Assembly (NCBI GenBank): GCA_964370765.1
Contig: CAYJKW010000047.1
Location: 1 to 17,032 of the forward strand
Reading direction: 5' to 3'
Source: CAYJBH01 sp964370765
GTDB lineage: Bacteria; Bacillota; Clostridia; Oscillospirales; Ruminococcaceae
DNA: 17,032 bases
Below are positions 1 to 7,046 of the stretch, piece by piece. Both the position numbers and the translations under genes were made by a program. Under the pieces are notes generated by a model that worked only from the letters and a program-made list of their open reading frames with translations, was not told the origin of the DNA and searched no databases. The stretch's first letter is position 1. Each line of letters begins with the position of its first letter.

Positions 1-51
1 TCGTGATTCCGCCGTGAAAGGGCGGTGTCTTAACCGCTTGACCAACGGGCC
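1..51 (-). tRNA. tRNA-Glu (anticodon TTC), 3' end cut by window edge
   Basis: Read on the minus strand, the sequence starts GGCCCGTTGG, has a D-arm ending in AAGCGGTTAAGACACC, and then an anticodon arm with loop CTTTCAC and stems CCGCC/GGCGG. The anticodon TTC decodes glutamate. The variable region and T-arm run off the left edge, so only about 51 nt are present. It is the last member of a Lys-Met-Glu tRNA operon. Confidence 0.93.
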
Positions 52-80
52 TTATATATTTTATGCAACATCGAACCGAT

Positions 81-98
81 TATCGAGACGGCTCGATA
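81..98 (-). other. Short hairpin in the tRNA-Met/tRNA-Glu spacer
   Basis: TATCGAG and CTCGATA form a perfect 7-bp stem around a 4-nt loop, in the 53-nt spacer between two co-transcribed tRNAs. It may be a structural spacer for tRNA processing. There is no U-tract, so it does not look like a terminator. Its function is inferred only from its position. Confidence 0.4.
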
Positions 99-104
99 TT
101 ACAA

Positions 105-181
105 TGGTAGCGGTAGCAGGATTTGAACCGGCGACCTTTCGGGTATGAACCGAGTGCTCTGACCATCTGAGCTATACCGCC
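105..181 (-). tRNA. tRNA-Met (anticodon CAT)
   Basis: The minus strand gives a complete 77-nt cloverleaf. The acceptor is GGCGGTA with TACCGCT (first pair G-T), the D-arm is GCTCAGATGGTCAGAGC, the anticodon loop is TTCATAC, the T-arm contains GGTTCAAATCC, and a CCA tail is encoded. The lack of an initiator-type mismatch at the acceptor end points to elongator Met. A tRNA-Ile2 with lysidine-modified CAT cannot be fully excluded by eye. Confidence 0.92.
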
Positions 182-184
182 ACA

Positions 185-260
185 TGGTGAGATACCGGAG
201 ATTCGAACTCCGGACACCCTGCTTAAAAGGCAGGTGCTCTGCCGACTGAGCTAGTATCTC
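185..260 (-). tRNA. tRNA-Lys (anticodon TTT)
   Basis: The minus strand gives a 76-nt cloverleaf. Acceptor strands GAGATAC and GTATCTC pair perfectly, the anticodon stem is CCTGC/GCAGG with loop CTTTTAA (anticodon TTT), the T-arm contains GGTTC-type sequence AGTTCGAATCT, and CCA is encoded. It is the first gene of the tRNA operon, just downstream of a consensus promoter. Confidence 0.95.
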
Positions 261-275
261 ATAATGTGCCTTGTT

Positions 276-304
276 ATTATATCAGAATAATAATACCTTG
301 TCAA
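276..304 (-). promoter_or_regulatory. Consensus sigma-A promoter of the tRNA operon
   Basis: On the minus strand TTGACA (304-299) and TATAAT (281-276) are separated by exactly 17 bp, which matches the vegetative consensus at all twelve positions. Transcription would start near 269, about 10 nt before tRNA-Lys. Such strength is typical of stable-RNA genes. Confidence 0.9.
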
Positions 305-331
305 TACTTTTTAGAATAATATTTCTATTCG

Positions 332-360
332 TTGATTTTTGTCGTAACTTGTAGTATAAT
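332..360 (+). promoter_or_regulatory. Sigma-A-type promoter for the grcA-like gene
   Basis: TTGATT (332-337) and TATAAT (355-360) are 17 bp apart on the plus strand. The predicted start near 367 leaves an unusually long leader of about 220 nt before the gene at 587. The promoter is back-to-back with the tRNA promoter. Confidence 0.72.
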
Positions 361-586
361 AAAAATTGAAAAAAGCTATATGGTTACTGTGTTTTTTCGC
401 ATAGCTGCAAATAAAAATTTTTTAATAATTTATGGCATCAAAATTCTCTTTATCCATATAAATAGCCTTACTAAGCACAAAAAACATCCAAATAAAACAG
501 AGTAATTAAACTAAAATGCAACTACAATACATCTGCACTTTATGGTATTGGGATGCAAAAAAGCAAATAAAAAGGAACAGTGAAAT
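361..586 (+). other. Long untranslated leader of the grcA-like gene, with two possible hairpins
   Basis: No convincing gene lies here. Two inverted repeats are visible. AGCTAT (374-379) pairs with ATAGCT (401-406) near the predicted 5' end. TGCA plus CAATAC (517-530) pairs with GTATTG plus TGCA (545-557), ending about 14 nt before the ribosome binding site AAAGGAA (571-577). A T-run at 418-423 follows the first hairpin by about 11 nt. No known riboswitch class was recognised, and a regulatory role is inference. Confidence 0.35.
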
Positions 587-826
587 ATGGCCAGCAAGCA
601 ACAGATCGATAATTTAATACAGCTACTTGATAGCTACACAGAAAAAGGCGGGCATCATCTTAATGTCAACGTGTTTACAAAGGAAGCCCTTTTAGACGCA
701 CAGCGACACCCGGAAAAATACCCGCAACTTACGGTTCGTGTTTCGGGTTATGCCGTAAGTTTTGTTAAGCTAAGCAAGGAACAGCAGGACGATATTATTT
801 CACGTACATTCCACTCCAAACTTTAA
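587..826 (+). CDS. grcA: Autonomous glycyl radical cofactor (GrcA/YfiD-type), minimal form
   Basis: This 79-residue protein matches the C-terminal glycyl-radical domain of pyruvate formate-lyase almost throughout. It has GG-HLNVNV (21-29), LLDAQRHPEKYPQLTVRVSG (35-54), then YAVSF, and KEQQDDIISRTF (64-75). Gly54 in RVSGYAV is the residue that carries the radical after activation by a radical-SAM activase. In enterobacteria such proteins act as spare parts that replace the oxygen-cleaved tail of pyruvate formate-lyase. E. coli GrcA is about 127 residues, so this is nearly the bare domain. It is in the cytoplasm and has no catalytic Cys-Cys core of its own. The start ATG follows AAAGGAA with a 9-nt gap. 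No formate-lyase or activase gene is in the window, and a gene fragment is unlikely because promoter, RBS and stop are all in place. Confidence 0.88.
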   Translation: MASKQQIDNLIQLLDSYTEKGGHHLNVNVFTKEALLDAQRHPEKYPQLTVRVSGYAVSFVKLSKEQQDDIISRTFHSKL

Positions 827-885
827 TTTATATAGATAAACGATAAGTTGCCAACAATATAAATGGTTCGCGCGGTTACTATTGG

Positions 886-1950
886 CTACCCTATTAACAA
901 CTGTGCAAGTGCTACAGCTGCAAATCCTGCAGCATATTTTGCCTCGTCTAGCGTATTTGCATGCCCCCCTACCTCTAAAAGCAATGCGCCGGTAGATAAT
1001 TGTTGATTGTAGTTTCGATAGTCAAATAGTATAGGACGTGTTAGCCCACTATAGCTACTTTCCATTGCCGACTGCCAAGCAGCGGCAAATTTTAGATTTT
1101 CCCTGTAGTTAGGCATACCCATCCCGCCATCATCTGCACCGCTTATTAACATCACCTGTGCCGTCTTCTTCCCATCTATAATTGCAACAGGCTTAATTCT
1201 GGTGCCATCCGGCTGTTCAAGTGCATCTCTATGTACATCTATAACAACCTTAATGGACGGATATTTTTCAAGATAATTAGCTACCGAGTCTTTTGAAGCA
1301 GCATAGCTACCATTATATGAAAACTGGTCATGCATCTGTGTATCGTGCAGTGTATTTATTCCATAGTCATTTAATACCTCTACAATTACCTCGCCTACTG
1401 CTATCATATTTTTGCTTGGATCACTGCTTCGACTTGGGATAACAGGATCGTAATATCCAAGGTCGCCCGGATCATAACTTTCGGTTGCATGGGTGTGGTA
1501 GATAAGCACTTGCGGTTCATCTGAGTACGGCTCAACCGCAAAAGCAAGAGGTTGCTGTGCTATAGCTAATGTTTCCTCGTTTGTGTGGTGAGTCAAATTT
1601 AATATGTGTCCCCCGCTGTCAAGCCCTATGCTACGACCATCGGTCACCGCCTTTAATGTTTGTTGTGATATAGGCCCCATCCCCTCGGGAATCTCTACTA
1701 TCGCATCTATCGGAAGAAAATCCTTTGGTTCCTCATATATGGATGGTATCGACTGCCAAAATCCTTTAGGTATACTGATAACGGTAGGGGTTATCACCGT
1801 GGGATCGGTAATGTATTCCGAAGTCTTGGGATAGCTAAATAACATTGCGAATATATTTGCTACAGCCGCCATAATAATAAGTAACGCAGTCGGCAACATC
1901 ATCTGTTGTATCTGCCGATTGCGCCGTAATCGTTTCCCTATTCTCAGCAC
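886..1950 (-). CDS. spoIIP: Stage II sporulation protein P (SpoIIP)
   Basis: SpoIIP is a peptidoglycan amidase and endopeptidase that works with SpoIID and SpoIIM to thin septal cell wall during forespore engulfment. This 354-residue protein has one N-terminal membrane segment (about 18-38), a variable linker, and the SpoIIP hydrolase domain from about 145. Visible motifs are IYHTHATESY (150-159), VIDVHRD (236-242), and YNQQLSTGALLLEVGGH (314-330). His152, Glu157, His240 and Glu326 are the probable zinc and catalytic residues by family pattern. Translation starts at GTG 1950 behind GAGAGG with a short gap. A sigma-E promoter would be expected but I could not identify one convincingly. The gpr gene, its usual neighbour in Bacillus, is not next to it. 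It converges with grcA and diverges from the eut operon. Confidence 0.93.
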   Translation of the reverse strand: MLRIGKRLRRNRQIQQMMLPTALLIIMAAVANIFAMLFSYPKTSEYITDPTVITPTVISIPKGFWQSIPSIYEEPKDFLPIDAIVEIPEGMGPISQQTLKAVTDGRSIGLDSGGHILNLTHHTNEETLAIAQQPLAFAVEPYSDEPQVLIYHTHATESYDPGDLGYYDPVIPSRSSDPSKNMIAVGEVIVEVLNDYGINTLHDTQMHDQFSYNGSYAASKDSVANYLEKYPSIKVVIDVHRDALEQPDGTRIKPVAIIDGKKTAQVMLISGADDGGMGMPNYRENLKFAAAWQSAMESSYSGLTRPILFDYRNYNQQLSTGALLLEVGGHANTLDEAKYAAGFAAVALAQLLIG

Positions 1951-2052
1951 ATTTAACCTCTCGCTTATATTGCAGTATTACTAAAATGATATGCCCTATT
2001 GCGAACAATAAGAACATTGTTTATAGATTGCTTTTATATTAAGCTTAATATG

Positions 2053-2081
2053 TTGATTTAATATCTCCCATATGATATAGT
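2053..2081 (+). promoter_or_regulatory. Candidate promoter of the eut operon
   Basis: TTGATT (2053-2058) and TATAGT (2076-2081) are separated by 17 bp. The predicted start near 2088 gives a leader of about 120 nt before eutA. No other good hexamer pair was seen on the plus strand between spoIIP and eutA. Confidence 0.6.
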
Positions 2082-2104
2082 ATTGGTGTATAGCCACCTT
2101 GAAA

Positions 2105-2130
2105 TTGCAGGCCTATCCCCCATAGTGCAA
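2105..2130 (+). other. Hairpin in the eut leader
   Basis: TTGCA pairs with TGCAA, and after a 3-nt bulge (GGC) CTAT pairs with ATAG around a CCCCC loop, giving 9 bp in total. It lies about 17 nt into the predicted transcript. There is no U-tract, so it is not an evident terminator. It may be a leader regulatory or stability element. Confidence 0.4.
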
Positions 2131-2149
2131 CACACTCTATTTTAAGGTC

Positions 2150-2181
2150 ATTTTATGCATAAAATTATAAACAGATTTATA
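2150..2181 (+). promoter_or_regulatory. Two abutting small hairpins before eutA, possible ANTAR-type RNA target or operator
   Basis: ATTTTATGCATAAAAT (2150-2165) is a perfect 16-nt palindrome. It is followed without a gap by TATAA-ACAGAT-TTATA (2166-2181). Each can be drawn as a 5-bp stem with a 6-nt loop. In other Firmicutes the ANTAR protein EutV binds paired hairpins with six-base loops having A at position 1 and G at position 4. The second loop here fits; the first has A1 but C4. The stems are A/T-rich and no terminator follows, so the resemblance is suggestive only. Confidence 0.35.
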
Positions 2182-2207
2182 GATTACTAAACTTAGAGAG
2201 GTGAAAC

Positions 2208-3638
2208 ATTTCTACGCAGAGTATTTTAAGTGTTGGAATAGACCTTGGTACATCTACTACACAGGTAATATTTAGTAGATTATTGATGGAGAATACTGCC
2301 TCTTTTTTTTCGGTACCTCAGGTAAGTATTGTGGACAAAGAGGTTTTATACATCGGTCCTGTTCACAGCACACCGCTTATCGGACGTAATCTAATAGATG
2401 CCGACATGGTTCGAGAGCTTGTGCTAAACGATTATAAAGATGCTGGCATATCAATCGAGCAAATTTCCACCGGTGCAGTTATAATTACTGGCGAGTCTGC
2501 AAGAAAAGAAAACGCTCAAACTGTACTTCAAAAATTGAGTGACCTTGCAGGTGAATTTGTTGTATCAACTGCAGGTCCTGACCTTGAGGCAATTATCGCT
2601 GGCAAAGGTAGCGGTGCGTGGCAATACTCAGTTGATAACAGCTGTTTAGCGGCAAACATAGACATTGGCGGTGGTACATCCAACATAGTTCTTTTTCAAG
2701 CAGGTGAAGTTATTGCAAAAGGATGCATAGATATAGGTGGTCGCCAACTTTGTTATGATAACCAGATGAATATAACCTATATAAGTGAGAGTGCCAAGTT
2801 AATAGCGGATAGCTGTAATATAACTTTTAAAGAAGGTCAACAGACTTCGCTATACGAACTGCGTATGATATGCAAAAAAATGGACGAGCTGTTACTGGAG
2901 CTACTACAGGGTTGCTTTAACAAGCTACTTCTACAGATACAAACTCAAGGCAGCAGCATATATAACCCAACCACAGCCAAACCGACAGTATTTTTTTCAG
3001 GCGGAGTAGCTACCGGAGTGTATAACGATGTAGCTGATGTAACAACCTACGGGGATATAGGGTTAATACTTGGGGAGGAAATCTCAAAGGGTAGGATAGT
3101 AGGTGAGTATAAGGTAAAAAAAGGTAGCCAAACCATAAGGGCCACGGTAGTTGGCGCTGGAAATTACACCACTACAATATCAGGAAGCACCATTTTTTAT
3201 AGCAGTAATATCTTTCCTTTAAAAAATATTCCGGTTTTAAAGTTGACCCAACAAGAGGAATCACAGCTTTTAATAGATAACGGCAGTTCGGTTGCTAAAG
3301 CTATGGAATGGTTTTTAAACCAGAGTTCACAGGATTGCATGTTACTATCTATCGAGGGATTGCCAAACCCCAGTTATGATATGGTAAATAACCTTGCAAA
3401 GGCACTTATCTTTGCGGCAGATAAAAGTTTACCCAGCAATTCCCCTTTTATTATTTCGGTAAAAAATGACATAGCAAAGGCCTTAGGCCAGACCATCTAC
3501 AATTTACAAACACACCACCGCGAGGTAGTCGTGATCGATACCGTTGTAGTGGAAAATAACGATTATATAGATATGGGCAAACCTTTGATGGATGGATTAG
3601 TTATTCCGGTAGTTGTAAAAACTCTTATTTTCGGATAA
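2208..3638 (+). CDS. eutA: Ethanolamine ammonia-lyase reactivating factor EutA, apparent ATT start
   Basis: EutA is an actin/Hsp70-fold ATPase that exchanges damaged for intact adenosylcobalamin in the EutBC lyase. Homology to known EutA begins before any ATG, GTG or TTG. The frame reads STQSILSVGIDLGTSTTQ from 2211, which includes the phosphate-1 ATP motif (residues 10-19). A stop at 2202-2204 closes the frame. The Shine-Dalgarno AGAGAGGTG (2195-2203) lies 4 nt before ATT 2208, which is where ATG is expected, giving 476 residues (E. coli 467). Further motifs are ITGESA (93-98), phosphate-2 DIGGGTSN (152-159) and FFSGGVATG. Starting instead at TTG 2283 would delete the phosphate-1 loop and leave a start with no good RBS. 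It is the first gene of the operon. Confidence 0.9.
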   Translation: MSTQSILSVGIDLGTSTTQVIFSRLLMENTASFFSVPQVSIVDKEVLYIGPVHSTPLIGRNLIDADMVRELVLNDYKDAGISIEQISTGAVIITGESARKENAQTVLQKLSDLAGEFVVSTAGPDLEAIIAGKGSGAWQYSVDNSCLAANIDIGGGTSNIVLFQAGEVIAKGCIDIGGRQLCYDNQMNITYISESAKLIADSCNITFKEGQQTSLYELRMICKKMDELLLELLQGCFNKLLLQIQTQGSSIYNPTTAKPTVFFSGGVATGVYNDVADVTTYGDIGLILGEEISKGRIVGEYKVKKGSQTIRATVVGAGNYTTTISGSTIFYSSNIFPLKNIPVLKLTQQEESQLLIDNGSSVAKAMEWFLNQSSQDCMLLSIEGLPNPSYDMVNNLAKALIFAADKSLPSNSPFIISVKNDIAKALGQTIYNLQTHHREVVVIDTVVVENNDYIDMGKPLMDGLVIPVVVKTLIFG

Positions 3639-3723
3639 GATAAAAAAGACAACATTGGGCAACAAAAACAATATAAACTATTATAAACACTTATATTTTA
3701 CATATTACGGAGGAAGTAAAAGC

Positions 3724-5088
3724 ATGAAAACACAGCTGTTTGGGCAAATTTATTCCTTTAATTCGGTAAAGGAGGTTATGGCAAAAGCCAATGAACAAAA
3801 GTCAGGAGATGCCCTTGCCGGAATAGCTGCAAAATCAGATAGCGAAAGAATAGCTGCAAAGATTGTTTTGTCCGACATGACACTGTCAAAACTTCGTGAA
3901 AATCCTGCCGTACCCTACGAAAAGGATGAGATTACAAGAATAAACCAAGACTCCATTAACGAGGTTGCATATAGTAAGATCAAAGGCTGGACTGTAGGTG
4001 AATTTCGAGAGTGGATTTTAGATTCTACTACAACACCCGGTGATCTTCAAGATATTGCACCGGCACTAACTGCTGAGATGGTTGCCGGGGTTACAAAATT
4101 AATGAGTAATCTTGACTTAATCTATGCTGCTTCTAAAATGGAGGTTACCGCAAGGTGCAACACTACTATAGGCAAAAAAGGCACACTTGCAACCAGGCTA
4201 CAACCAAACCATACCACCGATAATGTGGAGGGCATAACTGCTTCACTACTTGAGGGATTAAGCTACGGGTGTGGTGATGCGTTAATAGGACTTAACCCTG
4301 TTAACGATACCGTTTCAAGCCTATCATCGGTGCTAAAGAGGTTTGATGAGGTTAAACAGCTTTATAAGATACCTACACAGATTTGTGTTCTTGGGCATAT
4401 TACAACCCAGATAGAAGCAATAAAAAACGGAACTCCAATGGATATGATATTCCAATCGATAGCCGGAAGTGAAAAGGGCAACACCGCTTTTGGTTTTTCT
4501 ACCGCAACAATCGAAGAGGCAAAAGATTTATTAAAACGCAAATCCCAATCTACCGGACCAAACCTATTCTATTTCGAAACAGGTCAGGGAAGTGAGCTTT
4601 CATCGGATGCTCACTATGATACCGATCAGCTTACCATGGAGGCAAGGTGTTACGGCTACGCAAGACATTTCTCCCCCTTTATGGTAAATACTGTAGTAGG
4701 GTTTATCGGCCCCGAATACCTATATGACAGCAGGCAGGTAATTAGAGCCGGTCTTGAAGATCATTTTATGGGTAAGCTAACCGGAATACCGATGGGTTGT
4801 GATTGTTGTTACACAAACCATATGTTAGCCGATCAAAACGATATAGAAAACCTTTCATTAATGCTTACTAATGCAGGCATCAACTATATTTTAGGCGTAC
4901 CCGCAGGGGACGATATAATGTTGAACTATCAAACAAACTCCTATCATGATGTTAACGCATTACGTGAGATAACAGGCAAACGCCCTATAAAAGAGTTTGA
5001 ACAGTGGCTTGAAAAAATGGGTGTTTTAGAGGACGGAAAACTTACTAAACGAGCAGGAGATCCCACAATTTTTACAAAGGAGGTGTAG
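3724..5088 (+). CDS. eutB: Ethanolamine ammonia-lyase large (catalytic) subunit EutB
   Basis: EutB binds ethanolamine inside a TIM barrel. With EutC and adenosylcobalamin it converts the substrate to acetaldehyde and ammonia. The start is ATG 3724 behind GGAGGAAG (3709-3716), giving 454 residues against 453 in E. coli. Upstream in-frame codons to 3655 lack an RBS and are not homologous. Substrate-site residues known from E. coli are present with a constant offset of two: Arg158 and Gln160 (in TRLQPNH), Asn191, Glu285 (in FYFETGQGS), Phe327 and Asp360 (in GCDCCYTNH). It is therefore expected to be active. An 85-nt A/T-rich gap separates it from eutA, and no terminator was seen there. The end of the gene supplies the strong RBS of eutC. 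Confidence 0.97.
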   Translation: MKTQLFGQIYSFNSVKEVMAKANEQKSGDALAGIAAKSDSERIAAKIVLSDMTLSKLRENPAVPYEKDEITRINQDSINEVAYSKIKGWTVGEFREWILDSTTTPGDLQDIAPALTAEMVAGVTKLMSNLDLIYAASKMEVTARCNTTIGKKGTLATRLQPNHTTDNVEGITASLLEGLSYGCGDALIGLNPVNDTVSSLSSVLKRFDEVKQLYKIPTQICVLGHITTQIEAIKNGTPMDMIFQSIAGSEKGNTAFGFSTATIEEAKDLLKRKSQSTGPNLFYFETGQGSELSSDAHYDTDQLTMEARCYGYARHFSPFMVNTVVGFIGPEYLYDSRQVIRAGLEDHFMGKLTGIPMGCDCCYTNHMLADQNDIENLSLMLTNAGINYILGVPAGDDIMLNYQTNSYHDVNALREITGKRPIKEFEQWLEKMGVLEDGKLTKRAGDPTIFTKEV

Positions 5089-5091
5089 AGG

Positions 5092-6048
5092 ATGAGTAGA
5101 TCAGACGAGCGTGATCTTATCATAAAATTAATACAAGATGTTATTAAAGGTATGAACGAGCAAAGCACTCTTGACGATAGTCCAGCCCAGCAAAACTCAT
5201 CTAATGAAGATAAAGCTGTTGCACCACCTTTCCTTCCGAATAATGATATCGGTTTGCATCAATCTGAACAACAAGAAGACCAAGGGCTATTAGATTATTC
5301 ATCACCAGAAGCTAAGGCAGAGATTTTGATAAAGGACCCCTGCGACTTATCGGCCCTAAAGCGTATGAAAAAAACTACCGTTGCCCGAATCGGTGCCGGT
5401 CGCTGTGGTCCAAGGTTAAATACAAGAACTCTATTAACTTTAAGGGCTGATCATGCATCGGCAAGGGATGGTGTTTTTAAGTCCGTAGATTGTTCCCTGT
5501 TAAAGAAGCTTGGCCTTTTTAGTGTGCAGACATCTTGCGAAGACAAAAACGAATATCTTACAAGGCCGGATTTAGGTAGAACCCTAAGCGAGGATGCTAC
5601 AGAAAAGATTTCTGCTAAATGTGATATGAATCCTGAGGTGCAGATATTTATAAGCGACGGCCTTTCTTCAACCGCAATCGAGGCTAACGTTGCAAATATC
5701 CTTCCAATTTTACAGGATGGATTAAAGGCCCGCAACATAAAAATCGGAACACCATTTTTTGTGAAATATGGCCGTGTAGGGGCTATGGACCATGTTTCTG
5801 AGTTGCTTAATGCCACCGTAACATGTGTACTTATAGGTGAGCGTCCGGGACTTGCAACAGCTGAAAGTATGAGTGCATATATCGCATATAACGCTCGTGT
5901 AGGAATGCCCGAATCAATGAGAACGGTGGTCTCCAACATACATTCCGGAGGTATAAATGCTGTCGAGGCAGGTGCCTATCTATGCGATGTAATACAAACT
6001 ATATTAAACAACAAGGCAAGCGGTGTTAGCCTTAATAAAGAGGTGTAA
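5092..6048 (+). CDS. eutC: Ethanolamine ammonia-lyase small subunit EutC
   Basis: EutC caps the EutB barrel and holds the cobalamin cofactor of the lyase. Of its 318 residues, about 1-22 form a predicted amphipathic helix, 23-68 are a low-complexity Gln/Ser/Asp linker, and the Rossmann-like core starts near 90. Conserved blocks are ARIGAGRCGPR (98-108), ADHASARDGV (119-128), ISDGLSSTAIEANV (187-200), GERPGL (249-254) and SNIHSGG (281-287). In Salmonella the first 19 residues of EutC direct cargo into the Eut compartment, and the N-terminal helix here may do the same. E. coli EutC has 295 residues; the extra length is in the linker. AAAGGAGGTG (5076-5085) overlaps the eutB end, and the gap between the genes is 3 nt, so the two are translationally coupled. 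Confidence 0.95.
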   Translation: MSRSDERDLIIKLIQDVIKGMNEQSTLDDSPAQQNSSNEDKAVAPPFLPNNDIGLHQSEQQEDQGLLDYSSPEAKAEILIKDPCDLSALKRMKKTTVARIGAGRCGPRLNTRTLLTLRADHASARDGVFKSVDCSLLKKLGLFSVQTSCEDKNEYLTRPDLGRTLSEDATEKISAKCDMNPEVQIFISDGLSSTAIEANVANILPILQDGLKARNIKIGTPFFVKYGRVGAMDHVSELLNATVTCVLIGERPGLATAESMSAYIAYNARVGMPESMRTVVSNIHSGGINAVEAGAYLCDVIQTILNNKASGVSLNKEV

Positions 6049-6049
6049 T

Positions 6050-6712
6050 ATGACCGGAGATTCTATACCTATTAAGATATTAGCCGTAAACATAATACCA
6101 AATGCTGACCCAGCACTTTTAAAAGAGTTGGGAGCATTAAAAGATGAGTGTAGCATAGGAATTATAACCACCGATTGTGACGACGTATCATATCTCGCAC
6201 TTGATGAAGCAACAAAAAAAGCTGATGTTAGGGTCGCCTATGCCACAAGCATGTACGGTGGTGCTCCCAATGCTACAACAAAACTTGCAGGTGAGTTTAT
6301 CGGCATATTGGCGGCTAAAGATCCAGCACAACTACGCTTTGGTGTTGAGGCGGCAATAAGTTTCATCGAAAACGATGCCTGCTTTTACAGTGCAAATGAT
6401 GACGATAGTATAGTTTACTTTGCACATTGTGTTTCCAGCATTGGTAGCTATCTTGCCAAGTCAGCCAATGTTAAACCCGGTGATTCAATGTCGGTTCTGA
6501 TTGCACCACCACTGGAGGCAGTTTCGGCTCTTGACGCTGCACTTAAATCGGCAGATGTTAAGATGAAGTTATTCTATGGTCCACCCACACAAACTAACTT
6601 TGGCGGAGGATTACTGGTAGGCGATCAGGCTGCCTGTAAAGCTGCATGTGAGTCTTTTGCCGCTAAAGTTTGTGATATAGCACAAAACCCAATAAGTTAT
6701 AACAGTTTATAA
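6050..6712 (+). CDS. eutL: Microcompartment shell protein EutL (tandem BMC domains)
   Basis: EutL trimers form pseudo-hexameric shell tiles with a central gated pore. The start is ATG 6050, 1 nt after the eutC stop, with RBS AAAGAGGTG (6037-6045). This gives 220 residues (E. coli 219). An in-frame ATG at 6023 lies inside eutC and lacks an RBS. Conserved EutL stretches include ITTDCDDVSYLALDEATKKA, SMYGGA, FIENDACFYSAND, HCVSSIGSYL, APPLEA, LDAALKSADVKM and GDQAACKAACESF. The two circularly permuted BMC folds occupy roughly residues 1-108 and 109-220. It follows the lyase genes and precedes eutM, the usual neighbour. Confidence 0.95.
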   Translation: MTGDSIPIKILAVNIIPNADPALLKELGALKDECSIGIITTDCDDVSYLALDEATKKADVRVAYATSMYGGAPNATTKLAGEFIGILAAKDPAQLRFGVEAAISFIENDACFYSANDDDSIVYFAHCVSSIGSYLAKSANVKPGDSMSVLIAPPLEAVSALDAALKSADVKMKLFYGPPTQTNFGGGLLVGDQAACKAACESFAAKVCDIAQNPISYNSL

Positions 6713-6737
6713 AAGAATATTTATGGAGGCAATTAAG

Positions 6738-7025
6738 ATGGCAACAGTATTACAGGCATTAGGAATGATAGAGACAAAAGGTTTAGTAGGAGCGGTTGAA
6801 GCAGCCGATGCAATGGTTAAAGCTGCAAATGTTTCACTTGTAGGCAAGGAGCATGTAGGCGGCGGACTTGTAACTGTAATGGTACGTGGTGATGTTGGTG
6901 CTGTTAAAGCTGCAACAGATGCCGGTGCAGCTGCGGCACAGCGTGTAGGTGAACTAGTATCTGTTCATGTAATACCAAGGCCTCATGACGAAGTAGAGTC
7001 TATACTTCCTACAACTAAAGCGTAG
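6738..7025 (+). CDS. eutM: Microcompartment hexameric shell protein EutM
   Basis: This is a single BMC-domain protein of 95 residues that forms flat hexagonal shell tiles. The match to EutM is strong: ALGMIETKGLVGAVEAADAM, VGGGLVTVMVRGDVGAVKAA, DAGAAAAQRVGELVSVHVIP and RPHDE. ATG 6738 is preferred because GGAGG (6725-6729) sits 8 nt upstream. An in-frame ATG at 6723 overlaps that RBS and would add five residues not seen in the family. It is the only canonical single-domain facet protein in the window, so it would supply most of the shell area. Confidence 0.95.
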   Translation: MATVLQALGMIETKGLVGAVEAADAMVKAANVSLVGKEHVGGGLVTVMVRGDVGAVKAATDAGAAAAQRVGELVSVHVIPRPHDEVESILPTTKA

Positions 7026-7046
7026 TTTTATATCAAAGGATAGCCG

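Noticed and set aside
380..505. A 41-codon reading frame (MVTVFFRIAANK...) in the grcA leader, starting just after the predicted transcription start.
   Set aside because: It has no Shine-Dalgarno, and its Lys/Asn/Ile-rich composition is what A/T-rich noncoding DNA gives by chance.
841..890. A terminator between the convergent grcA and spoIIP genes.
   Set aside because: Only a broken inverted repeat (GTTGCCAA against TTGGCTAC) is present, with a long loop and no U-tract.
2088..2207. An adenosylcobalamin riboswitch before the eut operon.
   Set aside because: The leader is only about 120 nt and I could not find the conserved B12-box or core of that class.
2283..3638. Shorter eutA starting at TTG 2283.
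   Set aside because: It would remove the conserved phosphate-1 ATP-binding loop and has no good ribosome binding site, whereas the ATT at 2208 has both homology and RBS.
3639..3723. An internal promoter between eutA and eutB (TTGGGC with TATTAT).
   Set aside because: The -35 match is poor, the spacing is 18 bp, and the sequence is A/T-rich enough to give such matches by chance.
5451..5939. A 162-codon open frame on the minus strand inside eutC.
   Set aside because: It is opposite a strongly conserved gene, has no recognisable domain, and is best explained as a shadow frame.
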